Shown: positions 1-7,974 of the stretch, piece by piece
Layout: each line of letters begins with the position of its first letter
Position numbering within the stretch: the stretch's first letter is position 1
From: a virus
DNA: 22,243 nt
Virus record (IMG/VR): IMGVR_UViG_3300010354_000751
Location: 1 to 22,243 of that record
Reading direction: 5' to 3' (one strand)
The notes under the pieces: model-generated
Database searches by the model: none
Told to the model about the DNA's origin: nothing
What the model saw: the letters and a program-made list of their open reading frames with translations, nothing else
Translations under genes and position numbers: made by a program

Positions 1-15
1 AGGAGATGACGAGCA

Positions 16-3000
16 ATGCCAATTAATTTAGATCAGACGGGCCCAGCGCATTTATTAAGTACCGATGACGATGGTCTGATCCTAAACGGCAGTCCAGTCA
101 TCTCAAAGAGTATTCACGTAAGTGACACTCAACCTTATACATATTTGGGCGATGTTGCAACTAAACTTCTTTGGTTAGATACTGGTACTCAAGGAGTTAG
201 TGCTTTTCCTCTTGGCGGTGCTGCTAATTGGATATTAAGAACTGATGGACAAGGTACTGTAAGTTGGGTCCCACCCAGTAGTATTGATGCTACTAAGTTT
301 CATTATAAGGTGAGTGACGATGTTTTTGTAACTAATCCTGGTAGTGGATATGTAAGGTTTCCAAGATCTGGAATTGATCCTATGTCTACGACCACTAATC
401 TTGTTGTCAGTGCGTACAGTATAGCAAGAAGTGGATTTTATACCGATATAGGTGAAGTTGCAAGTAGCTTTAATGACATAAGTGGATTCATAAACGGTTT
501 AGTTAACTATGGTAACAATAATCGTAGAGGATTTATAAAGATAGAAAAAGAAAATGATCCAAATCATTTTCAAATTTACGAATTTAAAACAATTACAGAT
601 CGTGTCGGTTGGTTTGAAATAGGTGTATCAGTAGTACAAGCCAGTGTTGAAGATCAAAATTTTTCTAACGATGACCCAGTAAGTATTACATTTAGCGTAT
701 CTGGACCACAAGCAGTAAGTCAAGATTTGTCAAATTATGTTAACTTAACTGGTACACAAACTTTATTACTAAAGAATTTAAATAAACCTTTACTTCGTGA
801 ACCTTTTATCATCGATGACAGTCTTACCCTAACAGGAGTAAGTATAGCAGGTAGTGGAGTAATAAACGCGAACCCATTTAACTTGTCCAGTGTTGGTATT
901 GGCAATAGTGGAGCATTTTCCTGCACTACTTCAAGTTTGAATATAAATGATAGAATATATGTAAGTGGAGTTAATTCTGGAACAGGCACGATTACAGGAT
1001 ATAATTCAGCTGGTACTATGTATTATATTGTAGCTACTAATGGAACGACAGAATTCACATTAAGTGAAACTTTAGGTGGTAGTCCAATATCAAGTAGTAA
1101 TGGTACTACCTCTGGTGCTATAGTTTTTACAAGGGTAGTTTATAGTATACATGATGTAGTAAGAATATCTGGCATAAATGGCGGCACAGGTACAATAGCT
1201 GGATATGATGATGCTGGTTCAATTTATTATATTATAGCAACTAATGGAAGAGATCAATTTACTTTAAGCTCTACGTTAGGTGGATCTGCTATTGCTACCA
1301 CTGCTGGAACTGTTACAGGTGCTATGACTTTTACTGCTAGAGTAGGATCAAGTATAACTTTTGAAGATTCATTTACATCTGGTGGGTTTGAAACAAAGTT
1401 AACTGTAGTCAAGAGTAGTGCAGATCATAAAATTGTGCTTCCTGATGCTACAACTACATTGGTGGGTATAGATAATGCTCAATTATTAACAAATAAGACA
1501 ATAACACAGCCCGTTATAAATGATCCCACTATCAATGTAACTTCAAATACTGCTAATTTACTTTTGACAAGCGATGTTGCCACTACATTTAATAGTAGTT
1601 TTAATACTACAGCCAATGATCGTTTTAACTGGGCCACTAATTTAGTATATAATGGCACCACATGGGCTAAAGATGACGCTAATAGAGGTGGATGGCTTTT
1701 TACTAAGAAAGCAGTAGGTACAGCAAATGCTGATAATGAAATATCTTTATCATTTATAGCTTTTGATGATACTACATTATCAAATAAATTTAAATTAAAT
1801 GGGGATGGGCAATTATCATTGCCTATAGTTATTCCAAGTACAACTACAAGTACTGGAACATTAGTGGTTGCAGGCGGAGTTGGAATAGCAGGAACAGCTA
1901 ATATTGGTGGTAATTTAAATCTAACTGGTACATTAGAGGCAGGAAGCATACAATCTACGCCAATTGGTAGTATATTTACAGATACAGGAGCATTTACAAC
2001 ATTAAGTGCTACGGGTATAGTTACTGTCAGTAATGCCACTGAAACTACAGCTAAAAATAATGGTGCTGTAGTAATAACAGGTGGATTAGGAGTAGGGAAG
2101 GCTGTAAGAGCAAAAGGTCCTGTATGGTTAAATGATTTAGATCCACTCGAAACAGAGTTATCTGGGTATAGTCTGGTTGTTCAAAATCCGCAAGCTAAGG
2201 TTAGAATAGGTCCAAATTATACTACTGGAGCCGTAGATTATGTTGATATACTTACTCTTGAAGATAATCCAACAATAACTACAACAAGTGATAATTTATC
2301 TATAGAAAATCTACAAAATCTAAGTGCAATTACTTTAACTGCTACAGGTGGAAGTGTAGTAATTACAGCAAATACAGCAAGTACAACGAAAACTACTGGA
2401 GCATTAAAAGTAGTAGGTGGCATAGGTGTTGAAGGTCAAATACGGGCAGACGATATATATGTATATGGACAAACTGGCTTATCAAATACAGCCAGTCAAG
2501 TAGTAAGTCTTGCTGCTACTCAAACTTTGACCAATAAAACCCTTACTGCACCAACAGTAAATAATACTGTTTTAACAGGTACAGTACAAGCAGGCGGTAG
2601 TGTAGGTCTTTTAGGACAGCTCTTAAGTAGCACAGTAACAGGTGTTGCTTGGGTAAATCCAGTTAGCGTTAGTGCAATGGTATATTATAAGGCTAGTGAT
2701 CAAAGTTTTTTCCCTTCAGGCACCGTAACTTTACCAGCTGGTCCACAGATTACAGTTGGATCAGGTTTTGGTAGTATGGCTAATGATGGTAGTGGAACAT
2801 TTACATTTAGTGTAACAGGCACTTATCAAGTTAGTATTAATTATAGCATAGATAATACTAATGGTGTAGGATATCCTGTAGCAGAATTTTGGATAAGAAA
2901 GAATGGAGTTGATACAATTAAGTATTGTCAACTTTTAAGTGATGGTATGAGAAGAGGAACAGTATCAGAAATTATCGAATTTGCTAATAATGATACATTA

Positions 3001-3087
3001 ACTTGGTATATCAATAGTCAAATGCGTGTGAATGGTGGTAGTCCAAGTGCTACAGGCAGTAGATTGACAATATTAAGAATATCATAA
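16..3087 (+). CDS. Tail fibre-like virion protein, 1023 aa, with internal repeats and C1q-like C-terminus
   Basis: Probably a trimeric adhesin on the tail or baseplate. The ATG follows AGGAG at bases 1-5. The protein is rich in Ser, Thr, Gly and Asn, with almost no Cys, as in beta-rich fibres. Residues 312-379 and 380-447 form a tandem repeat with a 68-residue period; both copies carry the pattern SG-N-GTGTI-GY followed by YYI-ATNG. Two LTNKT motifs near residues 489 and 836 are of a type common in phage fibres. Between about residues 610 and 810 there are three copies of a motif resembling TGALVVxGGxGVxG. The last ~130 residues (GTYQVSINYSI, EFWIRKNGV, SRLTILRIS) look like a C1q/TNF-type jelly-roll, a usual receptor-binding tip. 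No peptidase or lyase motif is visible. The glycan cassette follows directly. Being a structural fibre is well supported; receptor binding is inferred. Confidence 0.8.
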   Translation: MPINLDQTGPAHLLSTDDDGLILNGSPVISKSIHVSDTQPYTYLGDVATKLLWLDTGTQGVSAFPLGGAANWILRTDGQGTVSWVPPSSIDATKFHYKVSDDVFVTNPGSGYVRFPRSGIDPMSTTTNLVVSAYSIARSGFYTDIGEVASSFNDISGFINGLVNYGNNNRRGFIKIEKENDPNHFQIYEFKTITDRVGWFEIGVSVVQASVEDQNFSNDDPVSITFSVSGPQAVSQDLSNYVNLTGTQTLLLKNLNKPLLREPFIIDDSLTLTGVSIAGSGVINANPFNLSSVGIGNSGAFSCTTSSLNINDRIYVSGVNSGTGTITGYNSAGTMYYIVATNGTTEFTLSETLGGSPISSSNGTTSGAIVFTRVVYSIHDVVRISGINGGTGTIAGYDDAGSIYYIIATNGRDQFTLSSTLGGSAIATTAGTVTGAMTFTARVGSSITFEDSFTSGGFETKLTVVKSSADHKIVLPDATTTLVGIDNAQLLTNKTITQPVINDPTINVTSNTANLLLTSDVATTFNSSFNTTANDRFNWATNLVYNGTTWAKDDANRGGWLFTKKAVGTANADNEISLSFIAFDDTTLSNKFKLNGDGQLSLPIVIPSTTTSTGTLVVAGGVGIAGTANIGGNLNLTGTLEAGSIQSTPIGSIFTDTGAFTTLSATGIVTVSNATETTAKNNGAVVITGGLGVGKAVRAKGPVWLNDLDPLETELSGYSLVVQNPQAKVRIGPNYTTGAVDYVDILTLEDNPTITTTSDNLSIENLQNLSAITLTATGGSVVITANTASTTKTTGALKVVGGIGVEGQIRADDIYVYGQTGLSNTASQVVSLAATQTLTNKTLTAPTVNNTVLTGTVQAGGSVGLLGQLLSSTVTGVAWVNPVSVSAMVYYKASDQSFFPSGTVTLPAGPQITVGSGFGSMANDGSGTFTFSVTGTYQVSINYSIDNTNGVGYPVAEFWIRKNGVDTIKYCQLLSDGMRRGTVSEIIEFANNDTLTWYINSQMRVNGGSPSATGSRLTILRIS
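949..1356 (+). repeat. In-frame tandem repeat of 204 bp (two copies) in the fibre gene
   Basis: Copy 1 is 949-1152 and copy 2 is 1153-1356. Each encodes 68 residues with the same order of landmarks: a short strand ending SG, then GTGTI, GY, an aromatic pair YYI, ATNG, an FTL strand, LGGS and a closing G-A-FT strand. The copies are diverged at DNA level, so this is an old domain duplication and not a recent slippage product. Confidence 0.75.
1840..2440 (+). repeat. Three dispersed copies of a GG-rich motif in the fibre gene
   Basis: Motif copies lie near 1840-1897, 2044-2100 and 2392-2440. Each begins with a Thr-rich stretch, then G-(T/A)-L/V-V-V, then GG and G(V/I) with a further glycine. 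This looks like a repeating beta-prism or shaft segment of a trimeric fibre. I recall similar motifs in fibre-like proteins of other T4-like phages; the structural reading is inference. Confidence 0.6.
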
Positions 3088-3089
3088 TC

Positions 3090-3117
3090 TTGACATTTTA
3101 AAAAAATCCTGTATAGT
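3090..3117 (+). promoter_or_regulatory. sigma70-type promoter for the glycan cassette
   Basis: TTGACA at 3090-3095 is a perfect -35 box. A 16-base A/T-rich spacer separates it from TATAGT at 3112-3117 (5 of 6 to consensus). Transcription would start near 3124, about 16 bases before the first ATG of the downstream gene. No late octamer is present here, so the cassette is likely expressed early by host-type polymerase. The 10 bases TAATCTTGAC covering the start of this promoter recur exactly at the kinase promoter. Confidence 0.7.
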
Positions 3118-3138
3118 AAGTGCTTAGATAACTACAAC

Positions 3139-3156
3139 TATGCAAGAGTTAGGAAT
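3139..3156 (+). repeat. 18-bp exact direct repeat, copy 1 (5' end of DUF4422 gene)
   Basis: TATGCAAGAGTTAGGAAT here is identical to 10631-10648 inside the dNMP kinase gene. Both copies are read in the same frame, giving MQELG followed by M or I. Here the repeat supplies the first start codon of the glycosyltransferase; in the kinase it is internal. It may be a relic of recombination or of a displaced gene end. Confidence 0.6.
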
Positions 3157-3883
3157 GTATTGCCTATGTTATGTAGGCAAAGAAGCTAAAAAATATCAAT
3201 TTGATCAACGAAATTTAATGTGTGGTTCGATCAACTACAACCATGTTGATGTTTTAGAGATGCAGCAACGTGGATTTCTAATGGATCATATAGGTGAACA
3301 TATAAGCCATTTGAATAATGACTTTGGTAGCTTGACAGGCATATACTGGGTATGGAAAAATGCCAAACACGAGTATAAAGGAACAAATACTTATAGAATA
3401 TTTTGGGATGAGGAGTTTGATTTAAGGTCAAATAGAGTATATATACCACAACCTAAGGATATAGTCACTGCTATTAAAGGATTTGCCCCTCATGTAGATA
3501 ATGTTTATGACCATTTTAGTCATTGTCACAATAGCTTAGGATGGCAATTGTTATATGGTTTAGCAGGTGATAGACGTATTCCTATAACCACTAATATGAT
3601 AGATCAATTAAGAACATACAAATACCTTATACCATTTCATATGTTTACCACTCACTCTGTTATTTTTGATCGAATTTGTGAAATTTTATTTCAAATTATT
3701 TTTGAATTTCATTCCAATTATCAAAATTTCTTACCAGAAATTTATAAACGTAACCAACAGGTTAGATTTTATGATTTTTTTGGTGAAAGAATACTACATT
3801 TAATTCTGACAAATAATTATCATTTTTTAGGTAATGTAGATATTGTACATTTAAATATACAAGATATAGACCATCATGCTTGA
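3140..3883 (+). CDS. DUF4422-type glycosyltransferase, 247 aa
   Basis: Likely transfers a sugar onto a polysaccharide or protein-linked glycan in the cytoplasm. Donor and acceptor are unknown. The block at residues 53-75 (EHISHLNN, then GSLTGIYWVWKN) matches the signature of DUF4422 capsular-polysaccharide glycosyltransferases. So does the C-terminal pattern: PFHMFTT, CEILFQIIFEF, and RFYDFFGERILHLIL at about residues 208-225. First gene of a three-gene cassette behind a sigma70-type promoter; its end overlaps the next gene by 8 bases. The start is uncertain. ATG 3140 has no good ribosome-binding site, while ATG 3155 (MYCLCYVGKE) has AAGAG six bases upstream and would remove the five residues encoded by the repeated 18-mer. 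No signal peptide or membrane segment is seen. Family moderately sure; substrate unknown. Confidence 0.7.
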   Translation: MQELGMYCLCYVGKEAKKYQFDQRNLMCGSINYNHVDVLEMQQRGFLMDHIGEHISHLNNDFGSLTGIYWVWKNAKHEYKGTNTYRIFWDEEFDLRSNRVYIPQPKDIVTAIKGFAPHVDNVYDHFSHCHNSLGWQLLYGLAGDRRIPITTNMIDQLRTYKYLIPFHMFTTHSVIFDRICEILFQIIFEFHSNYQNFLPEIYKRNQQVRFYDFFGERILHLILTNNYHFLGNVDIVHLNIQDIDHHA

Positions 3884-5132
3884 AAGTCAAAAAATACAAC
3901 CACACTTACTAAGTTATATTCAAAATCCATCTGATCCAGAGCTTAATTTTATGATGGCATTAGAATATGATAATATGGGACAGTCAGCCAGTGCTGTAAG
4001 TTATTACTTGCGTACTGCTGAACGTGCCCAAGATGATCTATTAAAATATGAATGTTTAATAAGAGCTAGTATATGCTTTGAAAGACAAGGCAGTAGGAAC
4101 TTTACAGTTAAAGGTTTGCTACAACATGCAGTCAGTATTATGCCAAATAGACCAGAAGCTTATTATCACTTGAGTAGATTTTATGAATACAAACAGGATG
4201 ATGGTCATTGGAATGACACTTATATGATAGCAAGTATAGGTGAGGACGTAGCTGGTAAAGACCAACTGCCTACACGCACCGATTTAAGTTATTTAGGTAG
4301 AGACCACTTACGTTTTCAAAAAGCGTTAAGTGGGTGGCACTGTGGTCTTTGTGATGAAAGCAGAATAATTTTTAAAGATCTAATGCGTAGTAAACAATTG
4401 CCAGAAGATTATAAAAAAATTGTGTACAATAACTTGAAATATATGAGTTCATATGTTGAAATTCCTTTTGATACGTATGACAAATCTAAATTTGAAAAGT
4501 TAAGGCATAAGTTTCCAGGAGCAGAAAGTATTGAAACTAATTATAGTGAGGCTTATCAGGATATGTTTGTTCTTTCTATGCTTAATGGTAAAAAGGAAGG
4601 TACATTTATTGAAGTAGGAGCAGGTAGACCTTTCTATGGAAACAATACAGCATTATTAGAAAGGGTTTTTAATTGGCGTGGAATAAGTATAGACCTCGAT
4701 GAAAGACAAGTCAGTACTGAAAGAAAAACCCCATTTTTAATTCAAGATGCACTAAAGGTTGATTATAGTAGAATAATAAAACAATTAAACTTAGGTCCTG
4801 TGGTAGATTACTTACAACTTGACTGTGATCCACCAGAAGTAACTTTTGAAATATTAAAACGAATTCCTTTTGACGAGTTTAAATTTAGAGTAATTACATA
4901 TGAACATGATTTCTATAACACTGATAAAAAAGACCTTAGAGAAAAATCAAGGGAGTACTTGCAGTCAAAAGGTTACACACTTGTTGTAAATGATATAGCT
5001 CCAGATGAGTGGCGTAATTACGAAGATTGGTATATACATCCAGATCATGTAGATAAAAGTATTGTAAATTCAATGAAAGACCTTAGAGACATAGTCAAAA
5101 AAGGTGAAGATTATATTTTAGCAGGAAAATAA
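3876..5132 (+). CDS. TPR-domain protein fused to an FkbM-like methyltransferase, 418 aa
   Basis: Residues ~15-185 are helical and TPR-like (for example NFMMALEYDNMGQSASAVSYY, then PNRPEAYYHLSRFYE), probably a partner-docking platform. Residues ~215-400 fit an FkbM-family, SAM-dependent methyltransferase. SEAYQDMFVLSML leads into SAM-binding motif I (GTFIEVGAG, residues 242-250), an acidic residue at the end of strand 2 (ISIDLDE, D273), and LQLDCDPPE (D316) followed by ITYEHDFY. FkbM enzymes typically O-methylate sugars, which fits the flanking glycosyltransferases. The gene overlaps the DUF4422 gene by 8 bases and is followed after 3 bases by the GT2 gene, so all three are probably one transcript. 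The methyl acceptor is not evident; a virion glycan or a host surface glycan are both possible. Confidence 0.72.
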   Translation: MLESQKIQPHLLSYIQNPSDPELNFMMALEYDNMGQSASAVSYYLRTAERAQDDLLKYECLIRASICFERQGSRNFTVKGLLQHAVSIMPNRPEAYYHLSRFYEYKQDDGHWNDTYMIASIGEDVAGKDQLPTRTDLSYLGRDHLRFQKALSGWHCGLCDESRIIFKDLMRSKQLPEDYKKIVYNNLKYMSSYVEIPFDTYDKSKFEKLRHKFPGAESIETNYSEAYQDMFVLSMLNGKKEGTFIEVGAGRPFYGNNTALLERVFNWRGISIDLDERQVSTERKTPFLIQDALKVDYSRIIKQLNLGPVVDYLQLDCDPPEVTFEILKRIPFDEFKFRVITYEHDFYNTDKKDLREKSREYLQSKGYTLVVNDIAPDEWRNYEDWYIHPDHVDKSIVNSMKDLRDIVKKGEDYILAGK

Positions 5133-5135
5133 AAA

Positions 5136-5915
5136 ATGATTCCAGTTATAGGTACATGTGTAGTTTTTACAACACATTGGGTAGAACGTTTATTAGCCAG
5201 TGTGGATTTTCCTGTAGAAAATTTCTTAATTATAAACAATAATGGTAGAGGTGAAATAAACGAAAACTTAGATGCATTAGCAAAAGTCAAACGAAGATAT
5301 ATAAAAAATGTACATGTAATACACATGCCCTGTAATCTTGGTGTACCAGCAAGTTGGAATCTTATAATTAAAAGTTATATGATGTCACCATATTGGATTA
5401 TAGTAAATGACGATGTAGCATTTGGACATGGCCTATTAAGAGAAATGTATGAAACAGTAACAAATGATCCTGAAGTAGGTATCATACATGGTCATGCAGG
5501 TGATTTTAATGTAGGAAGTTGGGATTTATTTTTACTACGAGATCATACAGTAGCTAAGTTTGGATTATTTGATGAAAATATGTATCCGGCTTATAGTGAA
5601 GATGATGATTACATTATGCGTATGATGCATCAAGGAGTAAAAAAAGTGCTTGGGCTAAGTAGCACTTATTACCATGGAGACGGAGATAAAACTCAATATC
5701 ATTTCCATGGTGGTAACACACGTAGACATGATCCAGAAATTATGAAAAAATTAGATGAAGCAAGGGATATGAATATTGAATATCTAACTGCAAAATGGGA
5801 TAAGCATTGGCGTACTTGTTGGCCTACTTTTGAACCATGGCAAGGACAGCCACATAATTTGACTGAACAACGATATGATTTAGAATTTTTACGTAAGAAA
5901 TATATGGGGTTTTAA
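5136..5915 (+). CDS. GT2-like (GT-A fold) glycosyltransferase, 259 aa
   Basis: Expected to transfer a sugar from a nucleotide-sugar donor. The N-terminus has the usual nucleotide-binding start (VIGTCVVFTTHW). NLGVPASWNLII (about residues 66-78) is typical of GT2 enzymes, and IIVNDDVAF provides a metal-binding acidic cluster (D92, D93). EDDDYIMRM (residues 155-163) fits the ED catalytic-base motif. The C-terminus is rich in His and Trp (HYHGDGDKT-like run, then WRTCWPTFEPW) and is not recognised. At 259 residues it is a compact single-domain enzyme without a membrane anchor. AGGA lies about 10 bases before the ATG. The stop codon overlaps the stop of the convergent Nudix gene, with no terminator between them. 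Confidence 0.78.
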   Translation: MIPVIGTCVVFTTHWVERLLASVDFPVENFLIINNNGRGEINENLDALAKVKRRYIKNVHVIHMPCNLGVPASWNLIIKSYMMSPYWIIVNDDVAFGHGLLREMYETVTNDPEVGIIHGHAGDFNVGSWDLFLLRDHTVAKFGLFDENMYPAYSEDDDYIMRMMHQGVKKVLGLSSTYYHGDGDKTQYHFHGGNTRRHDPEIMKKLDEARDMNIEYLTAKWDKHWRTCWPTFEPWQGQPHNLTEQRYDLEFLRKKYMGF

Positions 5916-6346
5916 ACTAAGTCCATAATTTGAAAAACAGTCTGTAGTTTTGATCTTATATTTTTATTACTAAAGCTGCTACGCAATCCTTGATGTAATG
6001 GTTTTGGAGCCATGTCTATAGTTGTCCAACTATACCCAGCATGTTCAAAACTAAGCATAGGAATGAATTCTTTACTTATTACACAGAGATATGTGTGGAA
6101 ATTAAAAACATGATCATTGCTAACAAATGTTTCAAGTGGTATACTTTTTATTATTTCTGGCATGAAACCTAATTCTTCTACGATTTCTCTAACTAAAGTT
6201 TGCCAAGGATTTTCATTAGTTATAGCAGTGCCACCAACAAGACTCCAAGTACCTTGATGTTTACCTTTTGATTTTTGTAAAAGTAAAATACGTTTAGATT
6301 CTTTACTATAAAACAATGCACCACTACAAACAATTTTATCTTTCAT
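5912..6346 (-). CDS. Nudix hydrolase, 144 aa
   Basis: Hydrolyses a nucleoside diphosphate linked to another moiety; the exact substrate cannot be read from sequence. The Nudix box is complete (with start M1 = MKDKIV, residues 39-61): G, five residues, E, seven residues, then REIVEELGF. This fits GX5EX7REUXEEXGU with all metal-binding glutamates present. The start is placed at ATG 6346 because it forms an ATGA overlap with the gp15 stop codon, a classic coupling arrangement; an in-frame TTG at 6361 would add five residues. It is the last gene of the inverted gp14-gp15-Nudix operon and is therefore probably late, which is unusual for a nucleotide-metabolism enzyme. Candidate roles are sanitising oxidised nucleotides, cleaving ADP-ribose or dinucleotides, or consuming a nucleotide-sugar made for the nearby glycan genes. 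Confidence 0.88.
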   Translation of the reverse strand: MKDKIVCSGALFYSKESKRILLLQKSKGKHQGTWSLVGGTAITNENPWQTLVREIVEELGFMPEIIKSIPLETFVSNDHVFNFHTYLCVISKEFIPMLSFEHAGYSWTTIDMAPKPLHQGLRSSFSNKNIRSKLQTVFQIMDLV

Positions 6347-7974
6347 AAAATTAATCGCCAATAACCTTTTCTATATTCGCCTTCAAAACTTTTAACCCAT
6401 GTAATTCCATTCCATTTATATTGAACATTACTAAGAGTGTTTGTTAGATATTTAATTATATCTCTATTCTTAGTACTATCAAATATTATATGCCAATTAG
6501 ATCCAGTCCATTCTATAATATCATTTGTGTTAGCTATAAAATCTGTATTGTCAGTATTTTTCCAAGCATCTGGACCATCATGGTTAAAGTTGATTATATA
6601 CGTAATTATGTCATCAGGTAGTGCATCATTAGTTAATCTTACAACAAGTTTACCATCAATATTTAAATTAACAAAACTTACCGCAATATCATTGACAAGA
6701 ATTTTTACATCATCAACTTTATCAAAGTCTACCATTGTGTCTATTCTATTACTGGCATTTTCAGCTATTAATGTTTCTCTAACTCCTCCACCAATATTAT
6801 TAATTAATAAGTATCTAATACCCACAGTAGGTAATGGTAATCCACTTCCTGGACCTTTTTCTGTTGGATCAATTATAGCATCAAAGGTTCCAGGACTTGA
6901 TAGTCTATAGGGGCTTAATATATCTGTGTTACTTGGGTAAGTATCTGGATCCCAATTTATGTTTAATATTGTATTATCCAATGGACTTATTGCAATAGTT
7001 CCTATAACTTCTAATCCAGATGGTTGAGTAAGGAATATTTTACTTTGTCCAGGAGTATATGCTTTAGGGTGCTTATCCATTATTTCATACCAACTTACAG
7101 GATTAAGACTGTCTAAACCAGTTTCATTTATTCTAAATTGTAAATGTCCATCTTCAGTAGGTGAAAATATTTTTCCTTGTCCATTATATGTTATAAGATG
7201 ATAATCAACTATTCTTATATTAACTTTTTCAGGTATTTGCTCAAATATTCCTTGACTACCTTCGTTTGGATCTTCTCCAAATCCTTCAATATAGCCTGAA
7301 GCGGGTTCACCAATAGAACTATACATACCCATCGAGATGCTTTGTACTATTCCCAACTTTTTAACCTTGCTTGGAGGACTAATCCATATTGGCATACTAA
7401 AAGTAAGAGTAGCAACATCAATTGAACTTTCTGTACCAGTCGGTATTTGACGTCCAGTAAAAGCAACATCATCAAGATATACAACACTTAGACTGGTCCA
7501 ATCTATGTAATTATCTGTAGTTTGAATTTCCAAGCTTGGGTTGAATAACATTAATATTTGTTCAAGTATTTGTAATTTTTGTTCGGTGCTACTACTCCAA
7601 ATATCTGCCTTTACTGTAAGCTTATAAGGACTTGGCATTAATCGTTCAATAGTATAATTAGACCCTTCAAGACTATTATATTTTCCATTTTCAATTGCTC
7701 GTTCTCTAATATGTATTTTTCCTACATAAGTTGGGTCAGCAAGGCGTTCCTTATCCATTTCTAATCCAGTTATGTAGACTGCTATTCTTGGAGCACCGTT
7801 AATTTTATTTTCGCTGTTTTGTTTAATAAGATTGGCAACTTGACGATCCATATCACCGTACATTACAGGTACTTGAACCAATCTGCCATCACCATATTTG
7901 ATAACAAAATTACTCAATAAACGAATAGTTTGTAAAAGATATCGTCTAATTTGTCCGTCATAAAAAAACTGCAT
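6343..7974 (-). CDS. 15: Tail sheath stabiliser / tail completion protein gp15, with long C-terminal extension, 543 aa
   Basis: In T4, gp15 caps the head-proximal end of the tail and joins it to the neck. The first ~210 residues follow T4 gp15 order: FFYDGQIRRY (T4 YFYNSSFRRY), VPVMYG, PRIAVYITGLEM, PSPYKLTVKADIW, QILEQILMLFNP, and a late SMPIWISPP segment. T4 gp15 has 272 residues, so about 270 residues here are additional. The extension carries GPGSGLPLPTVGIRYLL and two aromatic W-x-G-x-x-W motifs (W489/W494 and W521/W526), ending in GEYRKGYWRLIL. The start ATG overlaps the gp14 stop (TAATG), and the gene overlaps the Nudix gene by 4 bases. It lies on the strand opposite to gp13, gp18 and gp19, unlike in T4. 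Confidence 0.85.
   Translation of the reverse strand: MQFFYDGQIRRYLLQTIRLLSNFVIKYGDGRLVQVPVMYGDMDRQVANLIKQNSENKINGAPRIAVYITGLEMDKERLADPTYVGKIHIRERAIENGKYNSLEGSNYTIERLMPSPYKLTVKADIWSSSTEQKLQILEQILMLFNPSLEIQTTDNYIDWTSLSVVYLDDVAFTGRQIPTGTESSIDVATLTFSMPIWISPPSKVKKLGIVQSISMGMYSSIGEPASGYIEGFGEDPNEGSQGIFEQIPEKVNIRIVDYHLITYNGQGKIFSPTEDGHLQFRINETGLDSLNPVSWYEIMDKHPKAYTPGQSKIFLTQPSGLEVIGTIAISPLDNTILNINWDPDTYPSNTDILSPYRLSSPGTFDAIIDPTEKGPGSGLPLPTVGIRYLLINNIGGGVRETLIAENASNRIDTMVDFDKVDDVKILVNDIAVSFVNLNIDGKLVVRLTNDALPDDIITYIINFNHDGPDAWKNTDNTDFIANTNDIIEWTGSNWHIIFDSTKNRDIIKYLTNTLSNVQYKWNGITWVKSFEGEYRKGYWRLIL

Noticed and set aside
949-1356. Repeats in the fibre gene as a CRISPR or other noncoding array
   Set aside because: The repeats are in frame, diverged at DNA level and conserved at protein level.
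1479-2039. Long open frame on the minus strand within the fibre gene (and shorter ones at 735-989 and 2238-2423)
   Set aside because: They mirror the repetitive, Thr/Val-rich fibre codons, lack ribosome-binding sites and resemble no family. They are shadows of the fibre frame.
6347-6361. Nudix start at TTG 6361
   Set aside because: ATG 6346 forms an ATGA overlap with the gp15 stop, and the extra five residues add nothing to the fold.
6437-6910. 157-codon plus-strand frame opposite gp15
   Set aside because: Its composition is the hydrophobic antisense of the gp15 extension, no ribosome-binding site is present, and gp15 continues unbroken through it.
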